The notes under the pieces are model-generated. The model worked only from the letters and a program-made list of their open reading frames with translations. It ran no database searches and had not been told where the DNA came from. Below, one piece after another: positions 17,246-26,411 of a stretch of 64,000 bases of DNA. Within the stretch, counting starts at the first letter, position 1, and every line of letters starts with the position of its first letter. The position numbers were made by a program, and so were the translations under genes. Location of the stretch: positions 186,001 to 250,000 of the forward strand of contig NZ_CP127407.1 of assembly GCF_030291075.1 (NCBI RefSeq), given 5' to 3'. The stretch comes from Stenotrophomonas sp. 57 (GTDB lineage: Bacteria; Pseudomonadota; Gammaproteobacteria; Xanthomonadales; Xanthomonadaceae).

Positions 17246-17725
17246 TCACGCGCCGCCGGCGAAGCCGTGCTGGCGCCAGGCCTCGTACATCACCACGGCC
17301 ACGGTGTTGGAAAGATTGAGGCTGCGGTTGTCCGGCCGCATCGGCAGGCGCAGGCGGCGGCCATCGGGCAGGGCATCGAGTACGTCCTGCGGCAGGCCAC
17401 GGCTTTCCGGGCCGAACAGGAAAGCGTCACCGTCTTCGAACGCCACGCTGTCGTAGCGGACGCTGGCCCGCGTGCTCAGGGCGAATACCCGCTTGGGCGC
17501 GATCCGCGCCAGCGCGGTGTCCAGGTCGGTGTGCACCTGCAGGCGCGAGTACTCGTGGTAGTCCAGCCCGGCGCGCTTGAGTTGCTTGTCTTCCAGTGCG
17601 AAGCCGAGTGGCTCGACCAGGTGCAGTTGCGCGCCGGTGTTGGCGCAGAGCCGGATCACATTGCCCGTGTTGGGCGGGATTTCCGGTTGGAACAGGATCA
17701 CGTGGAACTGGGGCGCGGCATTCAT
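17246..17725 (-). CDS. trmL: tRNA (cytidine/uridine-34 2'-O)-methyltransferase TrmL
   Basis: This 159-residue SPOUT-fold methyltransferase has the TrmL/YibK signatures ILFQPEIPPNTGNVIRLCAN near the start, FLFGPESRGLP in the middle, and RSLNLSNTVAVVMYEAWR at the C-terminal trefoil knot. It methylates the wobble ribose of certain leucine tRNAs. The length equals the family norm. ATG 17725 begins right before the conserved block. The gene stands alone between a SMAG pair and the VRP-repeat gene. Confidence 0.95.
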   Translation of the reverse strand: MNAAPQFHVILFQPEIPPNTGNVIRLCANTGAQLHLVEPLGFALEDKQLKRAGLDYHEYSRLQVHTDLDTALARIAPKRVFALSTRASVRYDSVAFEDGDAFLFGPESRGLPQDVLDALPDGRRLRLPMRPDNRSLNLSNTVAVVMYEAWRQHGFAGGA

Positions 17726-17794
17726 CGGCGCAGTGTACCTGCGGCGGCGGCCGCCTTTACGGCGCACGCCCTGCGCGGGGCAGGGCGGCACCGC

Positions 17795-18271
17795 TTACGG
17801 GCGCAGCAGGACCTGGGCGGTTTCGGTGGCCAGGGCCTGCAGGTCGGCAGCGCTCGGACGCACCTGCAGGGCCGGCAGGTTGACGATCACCTGGTTGGCG
17901 ACGCTGGTGGCGGCGGCGGCCAGGGTGGCCGCGTAGCGCTGGGCTTCCAGTTCGGCGGCCAGGGCGACGCGCTGTTCCAGGCTCGGGCGCACTTCCACCG
18001 AGGCCAGGGTAGTGATCGGCATCGCGGCCGCAACCGGGGCAGCAACGTAGCCGCTGCGTTCGGCCAGCTGGTCGGCGCTCGGGCGCACTTCCACGGTGGC
18101 CAGGGTCGGGATGCCGCTGGCCTGTTCCCAGGCCTGCTGGGCCAGCTGGTCGGCGGCCGGGCGGACCTGCACGGTGGACAGGGTCTTGATGGATTCGGAG
18201 GCCTGCACCGACGAAACAACCGCGGTGCCGGCAATCAGGGCGATGGCGATGGCAATGGTCTTGGCGTTCAT
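17795..18271 (-). CDS. Exported protein with four VRP repeats, function unknown
   Basis: This 158-residue protein has a clear signal peptide (MNAKTIAIAIALIAGTAVVS). I do not recognise the family. The mature part has four repeats of the form TLxxVxVRPxxxQL: TLSTVQVRPAADQL (30-43), TLATVEVRPSADQL (56-69), TLASVEVRPSLEQR (88-101) and NLPALQVRPSAADL (131-144). Ala-rich, probably helical stretches separate them, and the chain ends LLRP. Cys is absent. The spacing (26, 32 and 43 residues) is not constant. It could be a small periplasmic repeat protein. It is monocistronic, next to trmL. Confidence 0.75.
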   Translation of the reverse strand: MNAKTIAIAIALIAGTAVVSSVQASESIKTLSTVQVRPAADQLAQQAWEQASGIPTLATVEVRPSADQLAERSGYVAAPVAAAMPITTLASVEVRPSLEQRVALAAELEAQRYAATLAAAATSVANQVIVNLPALQVRPSAADLQALATETAQVLLRP

Positions 18272-18685
18272 GACGGGGCCTGTTTAGTGTTGGTGATCAG
18301 TGGTGTGGTAGTAAGGTAGTACACCAATTCTGGGCATGCAAGGAAAATTTTCGATTTGCTGCCCTTGTTCAGTCTTCAGTCAGCTTTTGTCTGAAGCCCT
18401 TCCTGGTGCAGGAATTACCAAGCAATCCCCGTGCCAACTTTTAGTTGTTGATCTGAAAAGGTTTTTTAACCAAGAGAAAGTGTCCGGTGGGCGGACACCT
18501 GTCCATTCGAAGGGTCGCGGACACTGTCCGGACGGGATCTGCCGTCGCATGTGACGTGTCAGAACGGGCGGAGGAGCGCCCGGATCGCGAATCGGGGCAA
18601 ACACCCCCAGTGACTGGCGACCGATTCCTGCCATTGCGTGTGCACGCTAGGATCGGGGTTCACCTATGTGACCAAGGATCCGGAT
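18272..18685. other. Gene-free AT-rich gap with GTGTCC inverted repeats
   Basis: This 414-bp gap has two parts. From 18330 to 18480 the DNA is markedly A/T-richer than its surroundings and contains small palindromes (CTTCAG..CTGAAG, GGTTTTTTAACC). From 18480 to 18530 there is a GTGTCCG/CGGACAC inverted repeat (18480-18486 with 18492-18498), an extra TGTCC, and a near-palindrome CGGACACTGTCCG (18518-18530). It is upstream of the M16 protease gene on the plus strand. The part near 18272-18320 should hold the VRP gene's promoter. No credible ORF was found. Confidence 0.55.
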
Positions 18686-21535
18686 ATGTCTCTCGCCCTT
18701 CGCCCGCGCGCTGCGCTGCTGGCTGTCGCCCTCAGCACCGCCCTGGGCACGCTCGCACCCACCGCCGCGCTTGCCGCCAAGCCGGCCACACCGGCCAAGG
18801 TCGATATCCCGTATGAGCAGTTCACCCTGCCCAACGGCCTGCGCGTGATCGTGCACACCGATCGCAAGGCGCCGATCGTGGCGGTCAACGTCTGGTACCA
18901 CGTGGGCAGCAAGGACGAACCGGCCGGCCGCACCGGCTTCGCCCACCTGTTCGAACACCTGATGTTCCAGAGCAGCGAGAACCACGACGGCGAGTACTTC
19001 GAGCCGTTCAAGCAGGTCGGTGCCACCAACCAGAACGGCACCACCAATACCGATCGCACCAACTATTTCGAGAACGTGCCGACCACCGCACTGGACATGG
19101 CGCTGTGGATGGAATCGGACCGCATGGGCCATCTGGTGGGTGCGATCGACCAGGCGGCGCTGGACGAGCAGCGTGGGGTGGTGCAGAACGAGAAGCGCCA
19201 GGGCGAGAACCAGCCTTATGGCCAGGCCTGGGACCAGCTCAACAAGGCGATGTATCCGGCCGGACACCCGTACCACCACGGCGTGATCGGCTCGATGAAC
19301 GATCTCAATGCGGCTTCGCTGGATGACGTGAAGACCTGGTTCCGCACCTGGTACGGCCCGAACAATGCGGTGCTGGTGCTGGCCGGCGACATCGACCTGG
19401 CCACCGCCAAGGAAAAGGTCGGCAAGTACTTCGGCAGCATCCCGGCTGGCCCGACCATGGCGCAGCCGGCCGTGAACGTGGCCAAGCGCAGCGCCGACAC
19501 CCGCGAGACGATGACCGACAAGGTGCCGCAGGCGCGCATCTACCGTGCCTGGAACGTGCCGCAGGTCGGCACCACCGAGGTTGATCAGCTGCAGCTGTTC
19601 GCGCAGGTGCTCGGCGGTGCCAAGTCCTCGCGCCTGAGCCAGCGCCTGCAGCACCAGGACAAGCTGGTGGACAGCATTGCTGCGGGTGTGTCCACGTCGC
19701 AGCTGGGCTCCAACTTCTTGATCATGGCCACGGTCAAGCAGGGCCAGGACCCGGCCAAGGTCGAGAAGATCATCGACGAGGAACTGGACCGCCTGATCAA
19801 GCAGGGCCCGACCGCGGCTGAGCTGGAGCGCGCCAAGACCGGTGCCCGCGCCGGCTTCATCCGTGGCATCGAGCGCATCGGCGGCTTCGGCGGCAAGGCC
19901 GATGCGCTGGCCGAGTGCGCGGTGTTCACCGGCGACCCGGGCTGCTTCCGCACCTCGCTGGCCAACATCGAGAAGGCCAGTGCCGCCGACCTGCGCCGGT
20001 TGGGCGCACAGTGGCTGGACAAGGGCAGCCATACCCTGGTGATCGCACCGGGTGAGCGGGTGGCGCTGAAGGAAGACCCGAGCCAGGCGCCGAAGCCGTT
20101 CAACGTGCCGGCAGTGGACCCGAAGTACAGCACCCTGCCGGAGCAGGTCGACCGCAAGGCCGGCGTGCCGCAGACCCGCGAGTTCCCGCAGCTGAAGTTC
20201 CCGGCCCTGCAGCGCGCCACGCTGAAGAACGGTACCCAGGTGATCCTGGCCGAGCGCCATGAGATTCCGGTGGTGCAGTTCAGCTACCAGTTCCCGGGCG
20301 GCTTCAGCGCCGACCAGGGCCGCAAGCCGGGCACCGCCAACTTCACCATGAGCCTGATGACCGAAGGCGCCGGCAAGCTGGGCTCGCTGGCCTTCGCCGA
20401 TGCCGCCGACGCGCTGGGCGCCAGCCTGGACGCCTCGGCTGGCCTGGATTCGATGAGCGTGGACCTGTCGGCGCTGAAGGAGAACCTGGCACCGTCGCTG
20501 GCGCTGTACCGCGACCTGCTGCGCGAACCGCGCTTCGAGCAGGGCGAGATCGACCGGGTCAAGGCGAGCTGGATCGCCGGCATCCAGCAGGAGAAGGTCA
20601 ACCCGGGTGCGGTGGCGATGCGCGTGCTGCCGCCGCTGCTGTATGGCAAGGGCCACCCGTATGCCATCCCGTTCACCGGCAGTGGTGACGAGGCGGCCAT
20701 CAACGGCCTGACCCGCGAAGATCTGGTCGACTTCCATCACGACTGGCTGCGCCCGCAGAACGGCACCCTGATCGTGGTCGGCGACACCACCCTGGCCGAG
20801 ATCGTGCCGCTGCTGGACAAGCAGCTGGGCGACTGGAAGGCCAGCGGCGACGCCCCGCAGGTGAAGGCGGCGACCGACGTGGCGCTGCCGAAGGGCCCGC
20901 GCGTGTTCCTGATCGACCAGCCGGGCGCAGTGCAGGCGAACCTGTTCGCCGGCCAGGTGGTGGCGCCGTCCAGTGCCGCCAGTTCGACCCGCTTCGATAT
21001 CGCCAACGGCGTGATCGGTGGTGACTTCACCTCGCGCCTGAACATGAACCTGCGCGAGGACAAGCACTGGTCGTACGGTGCGCGCAGCAGCGCGATCAAC
21101 TCGGTGGGCCAGCGCCCGTGGATGGCCAGCGCACCGGTGCAGATCGACAAGACCGGCCCGGCGATGGCGGAAATGCGCAAGGAGATCGCCGCGTTTGCCG
21201 ATGGCAGCAAGCCGGCCACCGCCGCCGAGGTCAGCCGCATCCGCAACATCCAGACCCTGAGCCTGCCCGGTGCCTACGAGACCGCCAGCGCGGTGGCCTC
21301 GACCATCGGCTCGATCGTGCAGTTCAAGCGCCCGGACGATTACGTACTGCGTCGCAAGGCCGAGATCGAAGCGATGACCCCGGCGCAGGTGCAGCAGGCC
21401 GCCGCCGAGATCAAGCCGCAGGCCCTGACCTGGGTGGTGGTGGGTGACCTCAAGCAGACCGAAGCGGCCGTGCGCGCGCTGAACCTGGGCGAGGTGACGG
21501 TGATCGACGCCGAAGGCAACCCGGTGAAGAAATAA
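18686..21535 (+). CDS. Secreted M16 family zinc metalloprotease
   Basis: This 949-residue protein has an Ala-rich signal peptide (to about residue 31) and two M16 halves. The N-terminal half carries the inverted zinc motif HLFEH (H87, E90, H91), with a downstream Glu in the QNEKRQGENQ region as third ligand. The second half (from about residue 495; ATLKNGTQVILAERHEIPVV) has no HxxEH and is the non-catalytic partner domain. This matches periplasmic pitrilysin/insulinase-type proteins. ATG 18686 follows AAGGATCC. The upstream frame extension from 18638 adds no signal-like sequence. The substrate is unknown. Confidence 0.92.
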   Translation: MSLALRPRAALLAVALSTALGTLAPTAALAAKPATPAKVDIPYEQFTLPNGLRVIVHTDRKAPIVAVNVWYHVGSKDEPAGRTGFAHLFEHLMFQSSENHDGEYFEPFKQVGATNQNGTTNTDRTNYFENVPTTALDMALWMESDRMGHLVGAIDQAALDEQRGVVQNEKRQGENQPYGQAWDQLNKAMYPAGHPYHHGVIGSMNDLNAASLDDVKTWFRTWYGPNNAVLVLAGDIDLATAKEKVGKYFGSIPAGPTMAQPAVNVAKRSADTRETMTDKVPQARIYRAWNVPQVGTTEVDQLQLFAQVLGGAKSSRLSQRLQHQDKLVDSIAAGVSTSQLGSNFLIMATVKQGQDPAKVEKIIDEELDRLIKQGPTAAELERAKTGARAGFIRGIERIGGFGGKADALAECAVFTGDPGCFRTSLANIEKASAADLRRLGAQWLDKGSHTLVIAPGERVALKEDPSQAPKPFNVPAVDPKYSTLPEQVDRKAGVPQTREFPQLKFPALQRATLKNGTQVILAERHEIPVVQFSYQFPGGFSADQGRKPGTANFTMSLMTEGAGKLGSLAFADAADALGASLDASAGLDSMSVDLSALKENLAPSLALYRDLLREPRFEQGEIDRVKASWIAGIQQEKVNPGAVAMRVLPPLLYGKGHPYAIPFTGSGDEAAINGLTREDLVDFHHDWLRPQNGTLIVVGDTTLAEIVPLLDKQLGDWKASGDAPQVKAATDVALPKGPRVFLIDQPGAVQANLFAGQVVAPSSAASSTRFDIANGVIGGDFTSRLNMNLREDKHWSYGARSSAINSVGQRPWMASAPVQIDKTGPAMAEMRKEIAAFADGSKPATAAEVSRIRNIQTLSLPGAYETASAVASTIGSIVQFKRPDDYVLRRKAEIEAMTPAQVQQAAAEIKPQALTWVVVGDLKQTEAAVRALNLGEVTVIDAEGNPVKK

Positions 21536-21543
21536 GGTATGTG

Positions 21544-21600
21544 CCTGCCCGCCAAGGCGGGCAGGCCTCCCCCCGGTCGTACCGGCCGCTGGCCGGCAAC
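21544..21600. terminator. Hairpin terminator plus REP-like palindrome
   Basis: A perfect inverted repeat CCTGCCCGCC/GGCGGGCAGG (21544-21565) begins 8 bp after the protease stop. A GTACCGGCC/GGCCGGCAAC palindrome (21579-21600) follows. The first hairpin has no U-tract, so termination is probable but not certain. Confidence 0.6.
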
Positions 21601-21714
21601 CCCGCGTTCGGAAAGTGGGGGCGGATCCCCCGCAGGGGCTCTGGCCCCGGCCCCGGCTACCCTCGATTCAGGCTGTTCAGGCAGAATCCCCCCATACCCT
21701 TCCAGGATCTGCCC

Positions 21715-22032
21715 ATGCGCGTTCTGCTGCTTTCCTCCCTGCTGCTCACCGTCACCGCCTGCACCTGGGTGCCGATCGAACCGGCCGGCAAGGCGACCCG
21801 CGTGCTGCCGGCAGGCCCGGTTCCGTCCGGCTGCATCGCCAAGGGCGAAGTGGTGGTGACCGTTAAGAGCAAGGTCGGCTTCTACAACCGCAACCCGCTG
21901 CGGGTGCAGGAAGAGCTGGAAACCCTGGCCCGCAACGAGGCCCCGAGCGCCGGTGCCAACGCCGTGCAGGCCGCTGCTGCCCCCGCCGATGGCAGCCAGC
22001 GCTTTGCCGCGTTCCAGTGTCCGCCGCGCTGA
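21715..22032 (+). CDS. DUF4156-family small lipoprotein
   Basis: This 105-residue protein has a lipoprotein signal (LLLTVTAC, lipid-attached Cys at about residue 16). The block SGCIAKGEVVVTVKSKVGFYNR is followed by LETLARNEAPSAGANAV. This pattern belongs to small gammaproteobacterial lipoproteins of the DUF4156 type, which share a fold with RcsF-like domains. ATG 21715 was chosen for the signal; the longer upstream frame is not credible. The function is unknown. Confidence 0.75.
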   Translation: MRVLLLSSLLLTVTACTWVPIEPAGKATRVLPAGPVPSGCIAKGEVVVTVKSKVGFYNRNPLRVQEELETLARNEAPSAGANAVQAAAAPADGSQRFAAFQCPPR

Positions 22033-22135
22033 ACGCTTCACCATACGGCCAAGGCTGAATTCGTAAAGATGCGGTGAAGGCCCCGGGGGTTATAGAATAG
22101 CGCCCCCTTTTGCCTGAGCCTTGGCGCTAACCTCG

Positions 22136-23152
22136 ATGCTCTTCAAGAATGTCTCGATCGCCGGCCTGGCACACGTCGACGCGCCGCATACGCTGACGAC
22201 CAAGGAAATCAACGAGCGGCTGCAGCCGACGTTGGACCGTCTCGGCATCCGCACCGACGTGCTCGGCGACATCGCCGGCATCCACGCCCGCCGCCTGTGG
22301 GACAACGGCGTGCTCGCATCCGATGCCGCGACCATGGCGGGCCGCAAGGCACTGGAAGACGCAGGCATCAATGCGACGCAGGTCGGCCTGCTGGTCAACA
22401 CCTCGGTCAGCCGCGACTACCTGGAGCCCTCCACGGCCTCCATCGTCTCGGGCAACCTTGGCGTCAGCGACGAGTGCATGACCTTCGACGTCGCCAATGC
22501 CTGCCTGGCCTTCATCAACGGCATGGATATCGCTGCGCGCATGATCGAGCGCGGTGACATCGACTACGCGCTGGTGGTGGACGGCGAAACCGCCAACCTG
22601 GTGTACGAGAAGACCCTGGAGCGCATGACTGCCCCGGACGTCACCGCCGACGACTTCCGCAACGAGCTGGCCGCGCTGACCACCGGTTCGGGCGCCGCCG
22701 CGATGGTGATGGCGCGCTCGGAGCTGGTGCCGGACGCCCCGCGCTACAAGGGCGGCGTGACCCGCTCGGCCACCGAGTGGAACCAGCTCTGCCTGGGCAA
22801 CCTGGATCGCATGGTCACCGACACCCGCCTGTTGCTGATCGAAGGCATCAAGCTGGCGCAGAAGACCTTCACCGCCGCCAAGATCGCCCTGGGCTGGGCC
22901 GTCGAAGAGCTGGACCAGTTCGTGATCCACCAGGTCAGCCAGCCTCACACCGCCGCGTTCATCAAGAACTTCGGCATCGACCCGAAGAAGGTCATGACCA
23001 TCTTCGGCGAGCACGGCAACATCGGCCCGGCCTCGGTGCCGATCGTGCTGAGCAAGCTCAAGCAGCTGGGCAAGCTGAAGAAGGGCGATCGCATCGCGCT
23101 TCTGGGCATTGGTTCCGGCCTGAACTGTTCGATGGCTGAAGTGGTCTGGTAA
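22136..23152 (+). CDS. oleA: OleA, fatty acyl-CoA head-to-head condensing enzyme
   Basis: This 338-residue thiolase-fold enzyme joins two long-chain acyl-CoAs into a beta-keto acid, the first step of long-chain olefin synthesis. Active-site residues are all present: nucleophile C123 in VANACLAF, H265 in FVIHQVSQPH, N295 in EHGNIGPAS, and E97 in SRDYLEPS (the residue reached from the partner subunit in OleA). It differs from FabH by these flanking motifs and by the adjacent oleB, oleC and oleD. A -10-like TATAGAAT (22091-22098) lies 37 bp upstream of ATG 22136. The call is confident. Confidence 0.95.
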   Translation: MLFKNVSIAGLAHVDAPHTLTTKEINERLQPTLDRLGIRTDVLGDIAGIHARRLWDNGVLASDAATMAGRKALEDAGINATQVGLLVNTSVSRDYLEPSTASIVSGNLGVSDECMTFDVANACLAFINGMDIAARMIERGDIDYALVVDGETANLVYEKTLERMTAPDVTADDFRNELAALTTGSGAAAMVMARSELVPDAPRYKGGVTRSATEWNQLCLGNLDRMVTDTRLLLIEGIKLAQKTFTAAKIALGWAVEELDQFVIHQVSQPHTAAFIKNFGIDPKKVMTIFGEHGNIGPASVPIVLSKLKQLGKLKKGDRIALLGIGSGLNCSMAEVVW

Positions 23153-23174
23153 GCCGCCCGCTGCCCGACCTCCT

Positions 23175-23262
23175 GTAGAGCCGAGCCCATGCTCGGCTCA
23201 CGCGCACAGCGCGGTTCTTCCGCGGCCTGACCGGAGAGCCGCCGAGCATGGCTCGGCGCTAC
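23175..23262. repeat. SMAG-type GTAG repeat pair inside the ole cluster
   Basis: The plus copy GTAGAGCCGAGCCCATGCTC (23175-23198) and a minus copy ending CGGCGCTAC (about 23238-23262) form an inverted dimer in the oleA-oleB gap. If transcribed they could form an mRNA hairpin between the two messages. Confidence 0.8.
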
Positions 23263-23293
23263 GCCGCGCCGCGATTCTTCCAAGGTGCTCCGC

Positions 23294-24184
23294 ATGCGCG
23301 ATCTTCCCGGTTACCCCGCCCACCCGCAGCGCTTCGAAGTGCGCCCGGGCCTGTCGATGAACTATCTCGACGAAGGCCCGCGCGACGGCGAAGTGGTGGT
23401 GATGGTGCACGGCAACCCGTCGTGGAGCTATTACTGGCGCACGCTGGTGGCCGGCCTGTCGGACAGATACCGCTGCATCGTGCCGGACCACATCGGCATG
23501 GGCCTGTCGGACAAGCCGGACGACAGCCGCTATGAGTACACGCTGCAGTCGCGCGTGGACGATCTTGATGCGCTGCTCAAGCACCTGGGCATCACCGGCC
23601 CGGTGACCCTGGCCGTGCACGACTGGGGCGGCATGATCGGCTTCGGCTGGGCGCTGTCGCACCACGACCAGGTCAAGCGCCTGGTGGTGCTCAACACCGC
23701 CGCCTTCCCGATGCCGGCGGCCAAGAAGATGCCGTGGCAGATCGCGCTGGGTCGCCACTGGAAGATCGGCGAGTGGATCATCCGCACCTTCAATGCGTTC
23801 TCGTCCGGCGCGTCGTGGCTGGGCGTGGAGCGGAAGATGCCGGCCGACGTGCGCCGCGCCTATGTGTCGCCGTACAACAGCTACGCCAACCGCATCAGCA
23901 CCATCCGCTTCATGCAGGACATCCCGCTGTCGCCGGCCGACAAGGCGTGGTCGCTGCTGGAACGTGCCGGCAAGGCGCTGCCGTCGTTCGCCGACCGCCC
24001 GGCCTTCCTCGGCTGGGGCCTGCGCGACTTCGTGTTCGACCATCACTTCCTGAAGGGCTTCCAGGCCGCGCTGCCGCGGGCCCAGGTGCATGCCTTCGAG
24101 GATGCCGGCCATTACGTGCTGGAAGACAAGCACGAGGTGCTGGTGCCGGAGATCCGCGCGTTCCTGGACGCCAACCCTCTCTGA
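23294..24184 (+). CDS. oleB: OleB, beta-lactone decarboxylase
   Basis: This 296-residue alpha/beta hydrolase is close to haloalkane dehalogenases. It has the oxyanion motif HGNPSWSYYWRT, nucleophile D110 in VHDWGGMIG and catalytic H273 in DAGHYVLED. OleB converts the cis-beta-lactone made by OleC into the cis-olefin and CO2, the last step of the pathway. ATG 23294 is preferred over GTG 23285. It follows oleA and precedes oleC with an opposed small gene in between. The order and motifs make the assignment firm. Confidence 0.93.
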   Translation: MRDLPGYPAHPQRFEVRPGLSMNYLDEGPRDGEVVVMVHGNPSWSYYWRTLVAGLSDRYRCIVPDHIGMGLSDKPDDSRYEYTLQSRVDDLDALLKHLGITGPVTLAVHDWGGMIGFGWALSHHDQVKRLVVLNTAAFPMPAAKKMPWQIALGRHWKIGEWIIRTFNAFSSGASWLGVERKMPADVRRAYVSPYNSYANRISTIRFMQDIPLSPADKAWSLLERAGKALPSFADRPAFLGWGLRDFVFDHHFLKGFQAALPRAQVHAFEDAGHYVLEDKHEVLVPEIRAFLDANPL

Positions 24185-24186
24185 AA

Positions 24187-24213
24187 GGTGTGCCGACCGT
24201 TGGCCGGCACACC
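24187..24213. terminator. Palindrome between convergent genes
   Basis: GGTGTGCCGACC/GGCCGGCACACC forms a near-perfect hairpin. It lies between the stop of oleB (24184) and the stop of the opposed YkgJ-like gene (24217), well placed as a two-way terminator. It resembles the TGCCGACC subtype of the REP-like repeats. Confidence 0.6.
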
Positions 24214-24216
24214 GGA

Positions 24217-24648
24217 CTACGCGGCGATCGGCGCCTGCGGCGGTGAGGACGGGCTGTTGCCGTTGTCGTCCGGATGGTCGTCGTCATTGTCGGCGTCATC
24301 GCGCCAGCGCCAGTCGGCCAGCGTCAGCGGATCCAAGCCGTAGGCAATGCGCGCCTTGTCGCATTGCGGGCTGGCCTTGCCGTACTCCCACGATGCATCC
24401 ACCTCGCGGCACACGCTGGGCCGGTTGGGGTGGATGGTGCAGCGTGAATACACGCCGATCTGCGCATCCAGCGCCACGCAGCGCACCGGCTTGGAGTGGG
24501 TGCCGCGCATGCACAGGCGATGCGGGTCGAGCACCTCGGTGAGCTGGTGCGGTACGCCGCCGGGAGTGACCTCGTCCGATTCCATCCAGTGGAAGGCCAC
24601 GCGGTATTGGGTGCAGCAGGCGCCGCAGGTCATGCAGGGATGTTGCAT
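24217..24648 (-). CDS. YkgJ-family cysteine-cluster protein
   Basis: This 143-residue protein has the N-terminal motif CMTCGACC (residues 5-12) and further Cys at about 46, 57, 70, 80 and 96 (RCVAL, RCTIHPNRPSVCREV). These are typical of the YkgJ zinc- or iron-binding Cys-cluster family (UPF0153). The C-terminus is an acidic and Pro/Ser tail (DDADNDDDHPDD). It lies antisense inside the oleB-oleC interval and begins only 105 bp from oleC. The function is unknown, and whether it has any part in olefin synthesis is open. Confidence 0.85.
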   Translation of the reverse strand: MQHPCMTCGACCTQYRVAFHWMESDEVTPGGVPHQLTEVLDPHRLCMRGTHSKPVRCVALDAQIGVYSRCTIHPNRPSVCREVDASWEYGKASPQCDKARIAYGLDPLTLADWRWRDDADNDDDHPDDNGNSPSSPPQAPIAA

Positions 24649-24752
24649 GGGCAAGCCGCCCCGGGCGGCAGTCGGAATCAGGAACGAGGGTGCGGATTTT
24701 CCACGAAGTGGGCCGCCGCGCAAGAAATTCCGTAAGCGGCGACAATGAACGG

Positions 24753-26411
24753 ATGAACCGACCCTGCAACATTGCCACGCGCCTGCCTGAACTGGCGCGT
24801 GAACGCCCCGACCAGATCGCCATCCGTTGCCCCGGCCGCCGTGGCGCCGGCAACGGCATGGCCGCCTACGACGTCACCCTGGATTACCGCCAGCTGGACG
24901 CCCGCAGCGACGCCATGGCCGCCGGCCTGGCCGGCTACGGGATCGGCCGTGGGGTGCGGACGGTGGTGATGGTGCGGCCGTCCCCGGAGTTTTTCCTGCT
25001 GATGTTCGCCCTGTTCAAGCTGGGCGCGGTGCCGGTGCTGGTCGATCCGGGCATCGACAAGCGCGCGCTGAAGCAGTGCCTGGACGAGGCGCAGCCAGAG
25101 GCCTTCATCGGCATTCCGCTGGCGCATGTGGCGCGGCTGGCGCTGCGCTGGGCACCGTCGGCGACCCGCCTGGTGACCGTCGGCCGCCGCCTCGGCTGGG
25201 GCGGGACCACGCTGGCCGCGCTGGAGCGCGCCGGTGCCAACGGTGGGCCGATGCTGGCCGCCACTGACGGCGAGGACATGGCCGCGATCCTGTTCACGAG
25301 TGGCTCCACCGGCGTGCCCAAGGGCGTGGTCTACCGCCATCGCCACTTCGTCGGCCAGATCCAGCTGCTGGGCAGTGCCTTCGGCATGGAAGCGGGCGGG
25401 GTGGACCTGCCCACCTTCCCGCCGTTCGCGCTGTTCGATCCTGCGCTGGGCCTGACCTCGGTCATCCCGGACATGGACCCGACGCGGCCGGCACAGGCCG
25501 ACCCGGCGCGCCTGCACGACGCCATCCAGCGTTTCGGCGTCACCCAGCTGTTCGGCTCGCCGGCACTGATGCGGGTGCTGGCGAAGCATGGCCGGCCGCT
25601 GCCGACGGTCACCCGGGTGACCTCGGCGGGTGCGCCGGTGCCGCCGGACGTGGTCGCCACCATCCGCAGCCTGCTGCCGGCCGACGCGCAGTTCTGGACG
25701 CCGTATGGCGCCACCGAGTGCCTGCCGGTGGCCGTGGTCGAGGGCCGCGAGCTGGAGCGTACGCGCGCCGCCACCGAGGCTGGCGCAGGGACCTGCGTGG
25801 GCAGCGTGGTGGCGCCGAACGAAGTGCGCATCATCGCCATCGATGACGCACCGTTGCCGGACTGGTCGCAGGCGCGCGTGCTGGCCACCGGCGAGGTCGG
25901 CGAGATCACCGTGGCGGGGCCGACCGCCACCGACACCTACTTCAACCGCCCGCAGGCGACGGCGGCAGCGAAGATCCGCGAGACGCTGGCCGATGGCAGC
26001 ACGCGCGTGGTCCATCGCATGGGCGACGTCGGCTATTTCGACGCCCAGGGTCGCCTGTGGTTCTGTGGACGCAAGACCCAGCGCGTGGAAACCGCGCGCG
26101 GACCGCTGTACACCGAACAGGTCGAGCCGGTGTTCAACACCGTGGCGGGCGTGGCGCGCACGGCGCTGGTGGGCGTCGGCGTCGCCGGTGCGCAGGTGCC
26201 GGTGCTGTGCGTGGAGCTGCAGCGTGGCCAGTCCGACAGCCCGGCGCTTCAGGAGGCGCTGCGCGCACAGGCCGCTGCACGGGTGCCCGAGGCCGGCCTG
26301 CAGCACTTCCTGGTGCATCCATCATTCCCCGTCGATATCCGTCACAACGCCAAGATCGGCCGCGAAAAGCTCGCCGTCTGGGCCAGCGCCGAACTGGAGA
26401 AGCGCGCATGA
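24753..26411 (+). CDS. oleC: OleC, beta-lactone synthetase (AMP-ligase family)
   Basis: This 552-residue ANL-superfamily enzyme has the P-loop [11 protein letters not shown] (181-191), [11 protein letters not shown], and the hinge/C-terminal region around [18 protein letters not shown]. OleC uses ATP to close the beta-hydroxy acid from OleD into a beta-lactone. The C-terminal Lys region [10 protein letters not shown] is present. ATG 24753 is preferred over the longer frame because the upstream residues are not family-like. Its stop overlaps oleD by ATGA, so oleC and oleD are coupled. Confidence 0.94.
   Translation: MNRPCNIATRLPELARERPDQIAIRCPGRRGAGNGMAAYDVTLDYRQLDARSDAMAAGLAGYGIGRGVRTVVMVRPSPEFFLLMFALFKLGAVPVLVDPGIDKRALKQCLDEAQPEAFIGIPLAHVARLALRWAPSATRLVTVGRRLGWGGTTLAALERAGANGGPMLAATDGEDMAAILFTSGSTGVPKGVVYRHRHFVGQIQLLGSAFGMEAGGVDLPTFPPFALFDPALGLTSVIPDMDPTRPAQADPARLHDAIQRFGVTQLFGSPALMRVLAKHGRPLPTVTRVTSAGAPVPPDVVATIRSLLPADAQFWTPYGATECLPVAVVEGRELERTRAATEAGAGTCVGSVVAPNEVRIIAIDDAPLPDWSQARVLATGEVGEITVAGPTATDTYFNRPQATAAAKIRETLADGSTRVVHRMGDVGYFDAQGRLWFCGRKTQRVETARGPLYTEQVEPVFNTVAGVARTALVGVGVAGAQVPVLCVELQRGQSDSPALQEALRAQAAARVPEAGLQHFLVHPSFPVDIRHNAKIGREKLAVWASAELEKRA

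Noticed and set aside
22136..23152. FabH (3-oxoacyl-ACP synthase III)
   Set aside because: The thiolase fold is shared, but the SRDYLEPS Glu, the HQVSQPH context and the adjacent oleB, oleC and oleD identify OleA.
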